The notes: a model not told the origin generated them from the sequence alone. A stretch of DNA of 20,217 nt from JAVBRU01 sp031547595 (GCA_031547595.1 JAVBRU010000058.1:1-20217); one strand, 5' to 3'. Shown: positions 6,971 to 15,651, numbered from the stretch's first letter. Made by a program: numbers and translations.

Positions 6971-8333
6971 TTTGATCGTCATTGGTGCCGGCCCCGGCGG
7001 GTACGAGGCGGCCATTCGCGCCGCGCAAAACGGCCTGCAGGTGGCGCTGTGCGAAAAAGACCTGGTGGGTGGCACCTGCCTCAACCGCGGCTGCATCCCC
7101 ACCAAGGCGCTGCTGCACGCGGCAGAGTTGAAGGAAGCCTCCGCGTCGGCTGCAGGCTGGGGCATTGGCACGGGCGAGGCCACGGTGGACTACGCTGCTG
7201 TGCAAAGCAAAAAAGACGAAGTGGTGGCAAAGCTTCGCGGCGGCATCGAAACGTTGCTTGCGCAAAACAAGATCACACTGCTTCGTGGCGCGGCGCAGAT
7301 CGTGGCCAAGGGACGCGTGCTGGTCAATGAGGAAACGCACGAAACCAAAAACATCCTGATCGCCACCGGCGCGGCGCCTGCGCGCCCGCCCATTGCGGGG
7401 CTGAACCTGCCCGGCGTGATGACCAGCGACGAGCTGCTGTTTGATCAGGCGGTCTATCCGCGCCTTGTGATCCTGGGCGGGGGTGTGATCGGACTGGAAA
7501 TGGCTACGGCGTTTCAGGCGCTGGGAAGCCAAGTGACCATCATTGAAATGCAGGAGCGCATATTGCCGCTGGCCGACCGCGAGATCAGCCAGAGCCTTGC
7601 CATGCAGCTGAAAAAAAAGGGCGTGGCCATACTGACCGGTGCGCGGCTGAGCGCCATCGAAGCAGGCGAGCCGCTTGTGTGCAAGGTGGAGGGCAAGGAG
7701 GACATTCCTTGCGATGCCGTGCTGGTGGCCGTGGGCAGAAAGCCGAACACGGAAGGTCTGTTTGCAGATGGATTCACCCTTGATATGGAGCGCGGCAGAA
7801 TATGGACCGATGTGCACCACCAAACCAGCGTGCCCGGCGTATACGCCATCGGGGATGTGGCATGCCCGGTGCAGCTGGCGCATGTGGCGTCCGCGCAGGG
7901 CATCGCCTGTGCTGCGCACATCAGCGGCCAAGAAAGCCATCAAGACTTGTCCGTGATTCCCTCATGCGTGTATACCACGCCCGAAGCGGCCTGGGTAGGG
8001 ATTTGCGAGCAAGAGGCCAAGGAGCAAGGAATCGCCGTGAAAACAGGCAAGTTCCTGATGACGGCGAACGGACGCACGCTGATCGCCGGGGGTGATCGGG
8101 CGTTTATCAAGGCGGTGTTCGATGCCAAGACCGATGTGCTGCTGGGTGCGCAGCTGCTGTGCGAGCATGCAACAGATATGATCGATGAGTTTGCACTTGC
8201 GTTGGCCAACGGAATGACGCGGGAGCAGATGCTCAAAAACATGCGCCCCCATCCCAGCTTTGCCGAGGGAATATTGGAAATGCTGGAAAGCGTTGAAGGA
8301 AATGCGATTCACATGACCCCGAAGAGACGATAA
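6963..8333 (+). CDS. lpdA: Dihydrolipoamide dehydrogenase (glycine cleavage L protein)
   Basis: The 456-residue flavoprotein carries the N-terminal FAD motif GAGPGGYEAAIRAA, the redox-active cysteines Cys39 and Cys44 in GGTCLNRGCIPTK, the NAD-binding motif GGGVIGLEMATAF, the second FAD motif YAIGDVA, and the C-terminal HPSFAEGILE segment with the active-site His-Glu pair. It reoxidises the dihydrolipoyl arm of GcvH with NAD+. Its SD (GGAGGAGGAA, 6949-6958) lies in the end of lplA, and the two genes overlap by 8 bases. As the last gene of the gcv operon, next to no other 2-oxo acid dehydrogenase genes, it is most likely dedicated to glycine cleavage. A terminator follows 10 bases downstream. 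Confidence 0.97.
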   Translation: MFDLIVIGAGPGGYEAAIRAAQNGLQVALCEKDLVGGTCLNRGCIPTKALLHAAELKEASASAAGWGIGTGEATVDYAAVQSKKDEVVAKLRGGIETLLAQNKITLLRGAAQIVAKGRVLVNEETHETKNILIATGAAPARPPIAGLNLPGVMTSDELLFDQAVYPRLVILGGGVIGLEMATAFQALGSQVTIIEMQERILPLADREISQSLAMQLKKKGVAILTGARLSAIEAGEPLVCKVEGKEDIPCDAVLVAVGRKPNTEGLFADGFTLDMERGRIWTDVHHQTSVPGVYAIGDVACPVQLAHVASAQGIACAAHISGQESHQDLSVIPSCVYTTPEAAWVGICEQEAKEQGIAVKTGKFLMTANGRTLIAGGDRAFIKAVFDAKTDVLLGAQLLCEHATDMIDEFALALANGMTREQMLKNMRPHPSFAEGILEMLESVEGNAIHMTPKRR

Positions 8334-8343
8334 ATTGCGCAAT

Positions 8344-8382
8344 GGCGTAGGCTACATTGATATGTTGCTTATGCCGTTTTTA
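8344..8382 (+). terminator. Intrinsic terminator of the gcv operon
   Basis: A 9-bp stem with two G-U wobbles (8344-8352 with 8367-8375) is topped by an inner 4-bp ACAT/ATGT stem (8354-8357 with 8362-8365). A run of five T (8377-8381) follows after one G. It starts 10 bases after the lpdA stop and directly precedes the promoter of the next gene. Confidence 0.8.
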
Positions 8383-8386
8383 TTTG

Positions 8387-8417
8387 TTGACATTGACGCA
8401 CGGTCAAGTGATACAAT
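8387..8417 (+). promoter_or_regulatory. MerR-type promoter with a long spacer and central dyad
   Basis: A perfect -35 TTGACA (8387-8392) and a -10 TACAAT (8412-8417) are separated by 19 bp, longer than the usual 17. The spacer contains a perfect inverted repeat, TTGAC-GCACG-GTCAA (8393-8407). Over-long spacers holding the operator are the hallmark of promoters that MerR-family proteins activate by DNA distortion. As the next gene encodes a MerR protein, this is most likely its autoregulated promoter. Confidence 0.8.
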
Positions 8418-8447
8418 ACTGTTATCAACCACAGGCAGGTGCTTCGT

Positions 8448-11060
8448 ATGGAATTGATCAAGATCACGGATTTGACCGCGCAGATGCAGATTTCCTCCCG
8501 CAGCGTGCGGTATTACGAGCAGGTGGGGCTGATCCACAGCACCCGCGCGGCATTTGACAAATACCGCTATTTTGATGCGGAGAATGTGGAACGCCTGAAG
8601 CAAATCCTGGTGCTTCGCAAGATGCAGATCCCCATCAAGGATATTCTGCGCATCTATCAAAGCCAGGATACCAGCGTGCTGGTGGAGGTGTTTGTAGACC
8701 GTATCCAGGCGATTGACGCGGAAGTGACGGCGCTGTCGGAGCTGAAGCAGATCGTCGACGACTTTTTACAGGCGATGCTGCAAAAGGGTATCACCCGGAT
8801 TTCCGCGCTGCCGCTGTTGTACGAGCAGATGGATAAGCAGCTGGACGTGATGGCGGAGCATCATTCTCCGGCGTATGAGCAGCTTTCCGCCGTCAGCGAG
8901 AAGCTGAGCAAGCCCTTGGATGTGCGCATTGTGGAGCTGCCGTCTATGCGCATGCTCAGCTCCGTCCATCAAGAGACAGGGCTTTCGGATGTGCAGGGGT
9001 TCTGGGATTTTGTACACAGCCACAATATCGAGGTTGGCAAGCCCGGCCAGCATACGCTGCTGGAATATCAGGATGCGGATGATCAAACGGTGGTGCTGCA
9101 AAAGCTGGAAGAAGATAAAGCAGATATTCCGTTTGCTCAGCCGGTGCTCCCGGGCGGGCTGTTCGCCGTGGCCGGGGTGTATGCGGATGAGGATTTGGCG
9201 GCGTTCTATCGTAATTTGGTATCAGGCTTTGACGAAAATCCTTTTTATGAGGTGGATTATCTGCACGGCGGAGAACTACGGCATGCCGCGCTGGTGGAGG
9301 CCGTGCTGTCGCCGGATGGAAAAAGAGAGAAGCTGGAGGTGTTTTTACCCGTCAAGCACCGTGCGCCCAATGCCGCGCTGTATGAGCCGTGCGAGCGCGT
9401 GACGGATATTTCTCCGCAGGAGATGGAGCAGGCGAACCCTGCCTTGTGGGCGGTGGATGTGCCGATGGACAAGCTGACGCCGATTTTTTACCCGCATTAC
9501 GCCGTCACCGATGCGGGGGAAGCAGAATATATCGCGTATATTGACAAGCGCATGCTGTCTACCGAGGTGCGGGTGAAGGTGCCCTTTCGCGTGGATATGG
9601 AATTCCGTGTGGACGAGGGGAGCGGCCGGTTTGGCTATGGCAGCGATGAGGGCAGCATCTGCCTGTATCACGGCGAAAACTTTTATGGCATCAACATGCA
9701 CAACAATGCGGACAGCCGGTTGTCTGAGGAGGCGCTGAGCTTTTCCCAGCCTGTCTTGGGCGGTGTGTTCAGTTGCCCCGGTCTTGGCAAAATCAAGCCG
9801 GATGTGTATAACAGCCTGACGTGGATTGTGGGGCAGAAGCACTTTGCGGTGATACTGAACGGCGAAGTGCGCTACTGCGGCACGGGATTTCCCTATATGG
9901 GCATGGACGCGCGCAGTTGGCTGGCGCAGCCCATCCTCATTGGCTCCAACGGGCAGGGCAAACGGTATTTCCGTTCTGTTCGTGTTTCACAGCTGCGATG
10001 GACACCCAGGAGCAACATCAAGGAAGGGGCGTTGACATTGGTTACCAAGCAAAGCAACAACATCATCCCCGGCATTCATCAGCTGATCACCATGCATTAT
10101 GGGGAGAATTACTGGTTTAACGGCTGCGCCAAGTATGTGATGGAGGCGCTTCACGAGCCGGACTACGATTACTGGTTCTTTTCTGGCCTGACGGGTGATA
10201 ATCTGGCGCAGGTCTATGCCTATGATCATTTCCGCGGCGATGGCTTGACGGATTATCACCTCAGCACGGGCGATACGCAGTTTATTGAGAACGTCTTTGA
10301 CGCGTGCGGCTATGCCAGCACGTTTGTGACGGAAAAAGCCTTGAACAACAACCGGGACATGTATCTCAAAACGCTGATGGCGTATATCGACAAAGGCGTG
10401 CCCGTTATCCGCTACGAATGGCAATGGAGCGTCATCGTGGGGTATGAGGAGTACGGCAAGACATTGCTGTGCCTGACGGCGGACCAGACCACGCCGGAGC
10501 GCATTCCCTTTGACACCGTACTGCCCAGGGAATTTTCTAAAGAGCAGGGCGGTGCGTGCGGCTGGGTGTTTGTGGGTGAAAAGCGGCGGCAGGTGGAGCT
10601 TGCAGAGGTTTATCGCAGTGTGATTCGCAATATGGCGGCGCTGCTGGCCACGAAAACGCCGGAATATTGCCTGGGGGCGGAAGCCTTTCGCGCCTGGGCA
10701 AATGAAGTGGAGAGCAATAAGTTTGACAGCGTGAAGCCGGAGGATTTCAACAACTGGCTGATGTACAACATCTATGTGTGTAACCTCGCTACCAACGGCA
10801 GCTGTCTTGCATTTTTAGAAAAGGCGCAGCAGCTGTGCCCAGAGTTTGGCTTTCTGGAGGAAGTGCGCACGCTTTATCGGAAGATGGGGCACCTTTGGAA
10901 TGATGACAACGGTAACGACCTGGAGGCGCTGGGCGGCGGCTTTAACATCACCTTGGGCACGCTGCAAGACCCGGAGAAGCGGGGCAAGATTGCCGCCAAG
11001 ATACGGGAGTTTGCGGTGTGCGTGGATCAGGTGATCGCGCTGCTACAACAGAATACTTAA
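8448..11060 (+). CDS. MerR-family regulator with GyrI-like, jelly-roll-like and C39/BtrH-like sensor domains
   Basis: This 870-residue protein is far longer than ordinary MerR proteins (about 110-300). Residues 1-75 form the MerR winged helix (ISSRSVRYYEQVGLI, then YRYFDAENVERLKQI), followed by the usual long coiled dimerisation helix to about 115. Residues about 158-305 resemble a GyrI-like effector-binding domain (VRIVELPSMRMLSS). Residues about 370-520 look like a concanavalin/LamG-type beta sandwich. Residues about 545-680 resemble C39/BtrH-type papain-fold domains: Cys560 in WFNGCAKYVMEAL and the late strand GVPVIRYEWQWSVIVGYEE. The histidine expected before the last strand appears replaced (Trp660-Ser661), so it may bind rather than cleave. 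The remainder is mainly helical. The ATG at 8448 fits the SD AGGTG (8437-8441); an in-frame GTG at 8439 is less likely. It probably controls itself and perhaps the adjoining glycosidase operon. The MerR part is firm, the C-terminal domains are by resemblance only. Confidence 0.82.
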   Translation: MELIKITDLTAQMQISSRSVRYYEQVGLIHSTRAAFDKYRYFDAENVERLKQILVLRKMQIPIKDILRIYQSQDTSVLVEVFVDRIQAIDAEVTALSELKQIVDDFLQAMLQKGITRISALPLLYEQMDKQLDVMAEHHSPAYEQLSAVSEKLSKPLDVRIVELPSMRMLSSVHQETGLSDVQGFWDFVHSHNIEVGKPGQHTLLEYQDADDQTVVLQKLEEDKADIPFAQPVLPGGLFAVAGVYADEDLAAFYRNLVSGFDENPFYEVDYLHGGELRHAALVEAVLSPDGKREKLEVFLPVKHRAPNAALYEPCERVTDISPQEMEQANPALWAVDVPMDKLTPIFYPHYAVTDAGEAEYIAYIDKRMLSTEVRVKVPFRVDMEFRVDEGSGRFGYGSDEGSICLYHGENFYGINMHNNADSRLSEEALSFSQPVLGGVFSCPGLGKIKPDVYNSLTWIVGQKHFAVILNGEVRYCGTGFPYMGMDARSWLAQPILIGSNGQGKRYFRSVRVSQLRWTPRSNIKEGALTLVTKQSNNIIPGIHQLITMHYGENYWFNGCAKYVMEALHEPDYDYWFFSGLTGDNLAQVYAYDHFRGDGLTDYHLSTGDTQFIENVFDACGYASTFVTEKALNNNRDMYLKTLMAYIDKGVPVIRYEWQWSVIVGYEEYGKTLLCLTADQTTPERIPFDTVLPREFSKEQGGACGWVFVGEKRRQVELAEVYRSVIRNMAALLATKTPEYCLGAEAFRAWANEVESNKFDSVKPEDFNNWLMYNIYVCNLATNGSCLAFLEKAQQLCPEFGFLEEVRTLYRKMGHLWNDDNGNDLEALGGGFNITLGTLQDPEKRGKIAAKIREFAVCVDQVIALLQQNT

Positions 11061-11069
11061 CCGGATCAT

Positions 11070-11108
11070 AAAATGCCGGGCGCAGCTTTAAACTGCGTCC
11101 GGCATTTT
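11070..11108. terminator. Intrinsic terminator after the MerR-family gene
   Basis: A 16-bp stem with a single G-U wobble pairs 11070-11085 with 11093-11108 around a 7-nt loop (CTTTAAA). The stem ends are A-rich on the left and T-rich on the right, so it could work on both strands. It separates the regulator from the phosphorylase operon. Confidence 0.92.
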
Positions 11109-11143
11109 CGTAAAAAAATCACACCTCATAAAAATGCACCCCA

Positions 11144-11178
11144 TTGATGCAGAGCTTGCAAACCCTGTATACTGCAAG
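11144..11178 (+). promoter_or_regulatory. Promoter and putative operator of the phosphorylase/GH30 operon
   Basis: TTGATG (11144-11149) and TATACT (11168-11173) are spaced 18 bp. A perfect inverted repeat, CTTGCA (11155-11160) and TGCAAG (11173-11178) with a 12-bp gap, brackets the -10 region and could bind a regulator. Its sequence and spacing differ from the dyad in the neighbouring MerR-type promoter, so the same protein need not bind both. Confidence 0.6.
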
Positions 11179-11203
11179 TGTAGAAAAGATGCGAGGTGTA
11201 CCC

Positions 11204-14200
11204 ATGTATCGGATAGAGAACTATGCCGCCAAGCCGCCCTTTGCCAATATGCTGCCCGGCGTTGCCGGCACCCACGGCATTCCCTGCTGGTGCTTCACGG
11301 TCAATCGCGGCCAGGCGGTGTGCAGCTTTGGCGTGCGCAATAAAGACCATGCTATTTTGCCCTTTTCGCCGATGGCGGAGGCGCTGCGGACAGTGGAAAC
11401 CCAGGGCTTTCGCACGTTTTTGTTATTGAATGATGTGTTTTACGAGCCTTTTGCTGATGCCGATGTGCCCCATGTGATGGAGCTGGAGCTTGGCGCATTG
11501 CATATTAAAGAGCGCAATGAACAGCGCGGCCTTGAAACAAGCGTTTCTTATGCCGGGGTGCCGGGCGCCAAAGTGGGTGGGCTGCTGCGCAAGGTGACGC
11601 TTCGAAACATCGGCAACCGGCCGCTACGCTATCAGCTGCTTGACGGCCTGGCCACGCTGATGCCCTACGGGGTCAATCAATGGATGCAAAAGTTTATGGG
11701 GCAGACAGTGCAGGCCTGGATGCAGGTGGAGCGCACCGAAGAAGGGCTGCCGTTTTTTCAGGTACGGACGGGCGTTGAGGATTCCATCGCCGTCAACAAG
11801 GTGGAGGCGGGGAACTTTGCCTTTGCCCGGGACGAAAACGGTGCCGTGCTGCTGCCGCTGATTGATCCTGCGGTGGTGTTTGGCGCGGATACCGCGCTCA
11901 AATTGCCGCAAGGGTTGCTTTCCAAGGGCATTTCCGGGCTGCTTTGCCAGCCGCAATGTGATAAAAACCGCCTGCCGTGCTGTTTGTTTGCCAGGGAAGG
12001 CACGCTGCAGCCCGGCGAAGAAGCGGTGGTATACGCACTGTATGGCCAGGGCGCGTCCATGGCGCTGTGTGATGCGGTGTATGTGCAGTACGCGGATGCC
12101 GGGGTGTTTGAAGAAAACCTGGCGCATGCTGCGGCGCTGGTAGAAGCCGTGACAGCGCCCATCGCCACGCGCACGAAAAACCCCGTGTTTGACGCCTATT
12201 GCCGCCAGACCTGGCTGGATAATGTGCTGCGCGGCGGCATGCCGGTGCTACTGGGCGGCAACAAGGTGTTCCATTTGTATTCCCGCAAGCACGGGGATAT
12301 CGAGCGCGATTATAACGAGTTTCAACTGAGCTTTGATTACTATGCGCAGGGCAATGGCAACTTCCGCGATGTGTGCCAGAACCGGCGCAGTGATGTGCTG
12401 TTTGCGCCCTTCAGCGGCGAAGAGAATTTGCGGACATTCCTGAACCTGGTTCAACTGGACGGCTATAACCCACTGGTGGTGATGCCAAGCCAATACGTGC
12501 TGAAAGATGCATCTGCTGCGCTGGAAAAGGTGACGCCAGACAACCGGGGCGCTGCCGCGGCACTGCTGAATGCGCCCTTCACGCCGGGCCAATTGGTGAT
12601 GGCGGCGGAGGGCTGGGCGCTGGAGGGCGTAGACGCCGATGGCTGGATGCAGCTGGTGATGGGGCAGGCCACGGCCGAGCAAAACGCCGCCTTTGGCGAA
12701 GGGTATTGGAGCGACCATTGGACGTACCTAATGGATATGGCGGAAACCTATGGCGCGGTGTACCCGGAGCGCATGCAAAAACTGCTCTTCGATCAGGAAA
12801 ACTGCCGCTATTTTCAGACACACGCATATGTGCGCCCGCGCGCCCAGCGCTATTGCGTGCGGGAAAACCGCGTGCGGCAGTATACGCCGCTGGATCATGT
12901 GGAGAAAACAGATCGCAAGTGGGCAGAAGATGCGCAGGGAAACCTGCTGCAAAGCACGCCCATGGAGAAGCTTTTGCTGCTGTGTATTGTGAAGTATGCC
13001 ACGCTTGACCCCTATGGCATGGGCGTGGAAATGGAGGGTGGCAAACCTGGCTGGTATGATGCGCTGAATGGGCTGCCGGGGCTGCTGGGTGCGTCCTGCG
13101 CAGAGCTGTATGAGCTCATACGCCTGATGCGCTTTGTGCTGTGCGCGGTGAAAAAGCGCCGCAAACCCATCGCTTTGCTGGCAGAGTTGTATGAGCTGAT
13201 GGATACGCTGGTGAAGCTGACCCAGGCGCATCAAACCATACTGATGGGCACGGGGGATATTGTGCCCTATTGGCAGGCGGCAAACGACGCCAAGGAAGCC
13301 TACCGGTGCAAGCTGCTTCGCGGACTCTCTGGGGAGAAGCGGACGATTGATGCGGGCACGTTGTCCCCGATGCTTCAAAGCATGCTGAAGGTGCTGCAGC
13401 GCGGGGCCGAAAAAGCAGTGGAGCAAAACGGGGGCTTGCCGCCGACGTATTATTATTATGAAGCAGATAAGTTTGCTGCCGGCGATGCCGGGGTGCTGCC
13501 GCTGTCCTTTGTGCAGCACGGGCTGCCGCTGTTTCTGGAGGGCGCTGTGCGGTACATGCGCCTGTTGCCCACAGAAGGCGAGAAGCAGCAGCTGGCGCAG
13601 CGCGTGGAGGAAAGCGCGCTGTATGATACCAAACTGCATATGTATAAAGTCAACGCACCGCTCAAGGGCGTGACCTACGAAGTGGGGCGCACGGTGGCGT
13701 TCACCCCCGGCTGGCTGGAGAATGAGTCCGTCTGGCTGCACATGGAATACAAATACCTGCTGGAGCTATTGCGCGGCGGACTGTATGATACCTTTGCCAA
13801 AGCACTGCGCCACTGCGCCATTCCCTTCCAAGACCCGGCGGTGTATGGCAGAAGCGTGCTGGAGAATGTGTCCTTCATCGCCAGCTCGGCCAATCCTGAT
13901 CCCTCCTGCCACGGGCGGGGCTTTGTGGCCCGGTTGTCCGGCTCCACGGCGGAGTTTGTGCAGATGTGGCAATGGATGATGATCGGGCTGACGCCATTCT
14001 TTACGGATGCTTCGGGAGAACTCTGCTTCCGCCCCGCGCCCTTTATTCCGTGCTATCTGATGCCGGAGGACGGCATTGTGGAGGTTGTGCTGCTTGGCCA
14101 AACAAAGATCACCTATATTACGAAGGGCTGCAAAGCGCTGGTGCCCGGAAGCTACCGCATCACCGGCATCACACTTGGAGAAACGGCTTTTGATACGGAT

Positions 14201-14284
14201 ACCCTGCGCGGCGATATGGCGCATAAGCTGCGGGAGAACGCCTTTGACGCCATGGTTGTATATATAGAGGAGTGTGCGGTATGA
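11204..14284 (+). CDS. GH94-like glycoside phosphorylase (cellobiose/beta-glucan phosphorylase type)
   Basis: This 1026-residue protein resembles the large clostridial cellobiose-phosphorylase-like enzymes of the GH94/GH149/GH161 group. It has an N-terminal beta-sandwich (about 1-290), a linker, an (alpha/alpha)6 catalytic barrel (about 330-900) and a C-terminal beta part. The barrel contains FRDVCQNRRSDVL, equivalent to the conserved RDxxQD region of GH94, and Asp619 in KPGWYDALNGLPG, the likely general acid (DWND in classical GH94). Such enzymes split beta-glucosides with phosphate, yielding a sugar 1-phosphate and saving ATP. There is no signal peptide, so it acts inside the cell. The start at 11204 is chosen over an in-frame ATG at 11144 because the promoter lies between them and GAGGTG (11193-11198) fits 11204. 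The family and linkage (beta-1,3, 1,4 or 1,6) are not resolved. It overlaps the GH30 gene by 4 bases. Confidence 0.82.
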   Translation: MYRIENYAAKPPFANMLPGVAGTHGIPCWCFTVNRGQAVCSFGVRNKDHAILPFSPMAEALRTVETQGFRTFLLLNDVFYEPFADADVPHVMELELGALHIKERNEQRGLETSVSYAGVPGAKVGGLLRKVTLRNIGNRPLRYQLLDGLATLMPYGVNQWMQKFMGQTVQAWMQVERTEEGLPFFQVRTGVEDSIAVNKVEAGNFAFARDENGAVLLPLIDPAVVFGADTALKLPQGLLSKGISGLLCQPQCDKNRLPCCLFAREGTLQPGEEAVVYALYGQGASMALCDAVYVQYADAGVFEENLAHAAALVEAVTAPIATRTKNPVFDAYCRQTWLDNVLRGGMPVLLGGNKVFHLYSRKHGDIERDYNEFQLSFDYYAQGNGNFRDVCQNRRSDVLFAPFSGEENLRTFLNLVQLDGYNPLVVMPSQYVLKDASAALEKVTPDNRGAAAALLNAPFTPGQLVMAAEGWALEGVDADGWMQLVMGQATAEQNAAFGEGYWSDHWTYLMDMAETYGAVYPERMQKLLFDQENCRYFQTHAYVRPRAQRYCVRENRVRQYTPLDHVEKTDRKWAEDAQGNLLQSTPMEKLLLLCIVKYATLDPYGMGVEMEGGKPGWYDALNGLPGLLGASCAELYELIRLMRFVLCAVKKRRKPIALLAELYELMDTLVKLTQAHQTILMGTGDIVPYWQAANDAKEAYRCKLLRGLSGEKRTIDAGTLSPMLQSMLKVLQRGAEKAVEQNGGLPPTYYYYEADKFAAGDAGVLPLSFVQHGLPLFLEGAVRYMRLLPTEGEKQQLAQRVEESALYDTKLHMYKVNAPLKGVTYEVGRTVAFTPGWLENESVWLHMEYKYLLELLRGGLYDTFAKALRHCAIPFQDPAVYGRSVLENVSFIASSANPDPSCHGRGFVARLSGSTAEFVQMWQWMMIGLTPFFTDASGELCFRPAPFIPCYLMPEDGIVEVVLLGQTKITYITKGCKALVPGSYRITGITLGETAFDTDTLRGDMAHKLRENAFDAMVVYIEECAV

Positions 14285-15600
14285 AGCAGATTGTGACACG
14301 GCTTGATCAAAATCTTTTCTGGGCGCAGCAGCCGCTGCAGGACGGCGGGATCGATTACATCCACATCGTCAATCTTTTCCCGCAAAAGCGGTATCAGGCG
14401 TTCCATGGTTTTGGCGGCGCGTTCACAGAAGCTGCGGCCTATGCCATGGGCAAGCTGGATACGCAAAAGCAGAACGGCTTTTTGCAGGCGATGTTTGGCG
14501 AGGACGGCCTTCGCTATACCCTCGGGCGCGTGCATCTGGGCAGCTGCGATTTTGCCCTGTCCAATTATGCGGCAGTGACCGATCCTGCGGACGACGAGCT
14601 TAACACGTTTTCCATTCTTCGGGAAGAGGAACACCTGCTGCCGATGGTTCGCAGGGCGCTGAAATATGGAAGCCTGTCCCTGCTGGCTTCGCCCTGGAGC
14701 CCGCCTGCCTTTATGAAGACCAATCAGGATATGAACAACGGCGGCCAGTTGAAGCCGGAATACCGCGCATTGTGGGCAAAATATCTGGCGAAGTATGTGA
14801 AGACGTATCGCGAGAGCGGCATCCCCATCACCATGCTGAGCATTCAAAACGAGCCGGCAGCGACCCAGACCTGGGATTCCTGCCTGTACTCCGGCGAAGA
14901 AGAGGGCGTTTTCGCGGCGCAGTATCTGTGCCCCGCGTTGGAAGCGGCCGGGCTATCGGATGTGCAGATTCTGGTGTGGGATCATAACAAGGATTTGCTG
15001 GTTCAGCGCATGCAGGAAACGCTGTCTGTGCCCGGTGCAAAGCAGGCCATCGATGGCTTTGCCTTCCATTGGTACACCGGCGACCATTTTGAAGCAGTGG
15101 CGCTGGCGCGGGAAGAACACCCCGATATGGTATTGTATTTCACAGAGGGCTGCGTGGAATACAGCCGCTTTGAGGGCGCAGGTGCGGTGAAGAATGCCGA
15201 GATGTATGCGCACGACATTCTGGGTAACCTCAACGCCGGGTGCAACGGGTCTATCGATTGGAACCTGCTGCTGGACGAAAAGGGCGGCCCCAACCATGTG
15301 GGCAATTATTGCGACGCGCCTGTGATGCTGGCGGCGGGCGAGGAAGACTATGTGCTGAATTTGTCTTACTACTACATCGGCCATTTCAGCCGCTATATTC
15401 AGCCCGGCGCGGTGCGCATCGCCTGCACGCGCTATGCCGCGCAGCTGGAGGTGACGGCCTTTGAAAACCCCGATGGCAGCAAGGCCGTGTGTTTCCTCAA
15501 CCGCACGGATGACGCGCTGCCCGTTACCCTGCGGGAGAACAACGCGCATCTTTGCAACCTGACCATCGCACCGCACAGCATCGTCACGTGGCTGGAATAA
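14281..15600 (+). CDS. GH30-family beta-glycosidase, intracellular
   Basis: The 439-residue protein is a GH30 glycosidase (glucosylceramidase / beta-1,6-glucanase superfamily). It has FHGFGGAFTEAAA near the N terminus, then SLLASPWSPPAFMKTN, the acid/base Glu191 in MLSIQNEPAATQ, FAFHWYTGDHF, the nucleophile Glu289 in LYFTEGCVEY, and the C-terminal beta domain with KAVCFLNRTDD. Clan-A retaining hydrolysis of a beta-glucosidic or related bond is expected. No signal peptide or cell-wall anchor is present, unlike many secreted GH30 enzymes, so it should act on imported oligosaccharides. The ATG at 14281 overlaps the phosphorylase stop (ATGA) and is served by GAGGAG at 14267-14272; a GTG at 14272 is less likely. 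Working with the phosphorylase, it could remove a linkage or side residue that enzyme cannot handle. Exact substrate unknown. Confidence 0.9.
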   Translation: MKQIVTRLDQNLFWAQQPLQDGGIDYIHIVNLFPQKRYQAFHGFGGAFTEAAAYAMGKLDTQKQNGFLQAMFGEDGLRYTLGRVHLGSCDFALSNYAAVTDPADDELNTFSILREEEHLLPMVRRALKYGSLSLLASPWSPPAFMKTNQDMNNGGQLKPEYRALWAKYLAKYVKTYRESGIPITMLSIQNEPAATQTWDSCLYSGEEEGVFAAQYLCPALEAAGLSDVQILVWDHNKDLLVQRMQETLSVPGAKQAIDGFAFHWYTGDHFEAVALAREEHPDMVLYFTEGCVEYSRFEGAGAVKNAEMYAHDILGNLNAGCNGSIDWNLLLDEKGGPNHVGNYCDAPVMLAAGEEDYVLNLSYYYIGHFSRYIQPGAVRIACTRYAAQLEVTAFENPDGSKAVCFLNRTDDALPVTLRENNAHLCNLTIAPHSIVTWLE

Positions 15601-15604
15601 TTCC

Positions 15605-15638
15605 AAAAGCAAGCGCCCCGTCATGGGGCGCTTGTTTT
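15605..15638. terminator. Bidirectional intrinsic terminator between converging genes
   Basis: A perfect 10-bp GC-rich stem, CAAGCGCCCC (15610-15619) with GGGGCGCTTG (15625-15634) and a 5-nt loop, is flanked by AAAA on the left (15605-15608) and TTTT on the right (15635-15638). It can end transcription of the GH30 gene from the left and of the phosphoribosyltransferase gene from the right. Confidence 0.94.
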
Positions 15639-15651
15639 GCTATAGCATGCT

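Noticed and set aside
8393..11178. A shared operator between the MerR-type promoter and the phosphorylase promoter
   Set aside because: The two dyads (TTGAC-N5-GTCAA and CTTGCA-N12-TGCAAG) differ in sequence, spacing and position relative to the -10, so a common site is not supported.
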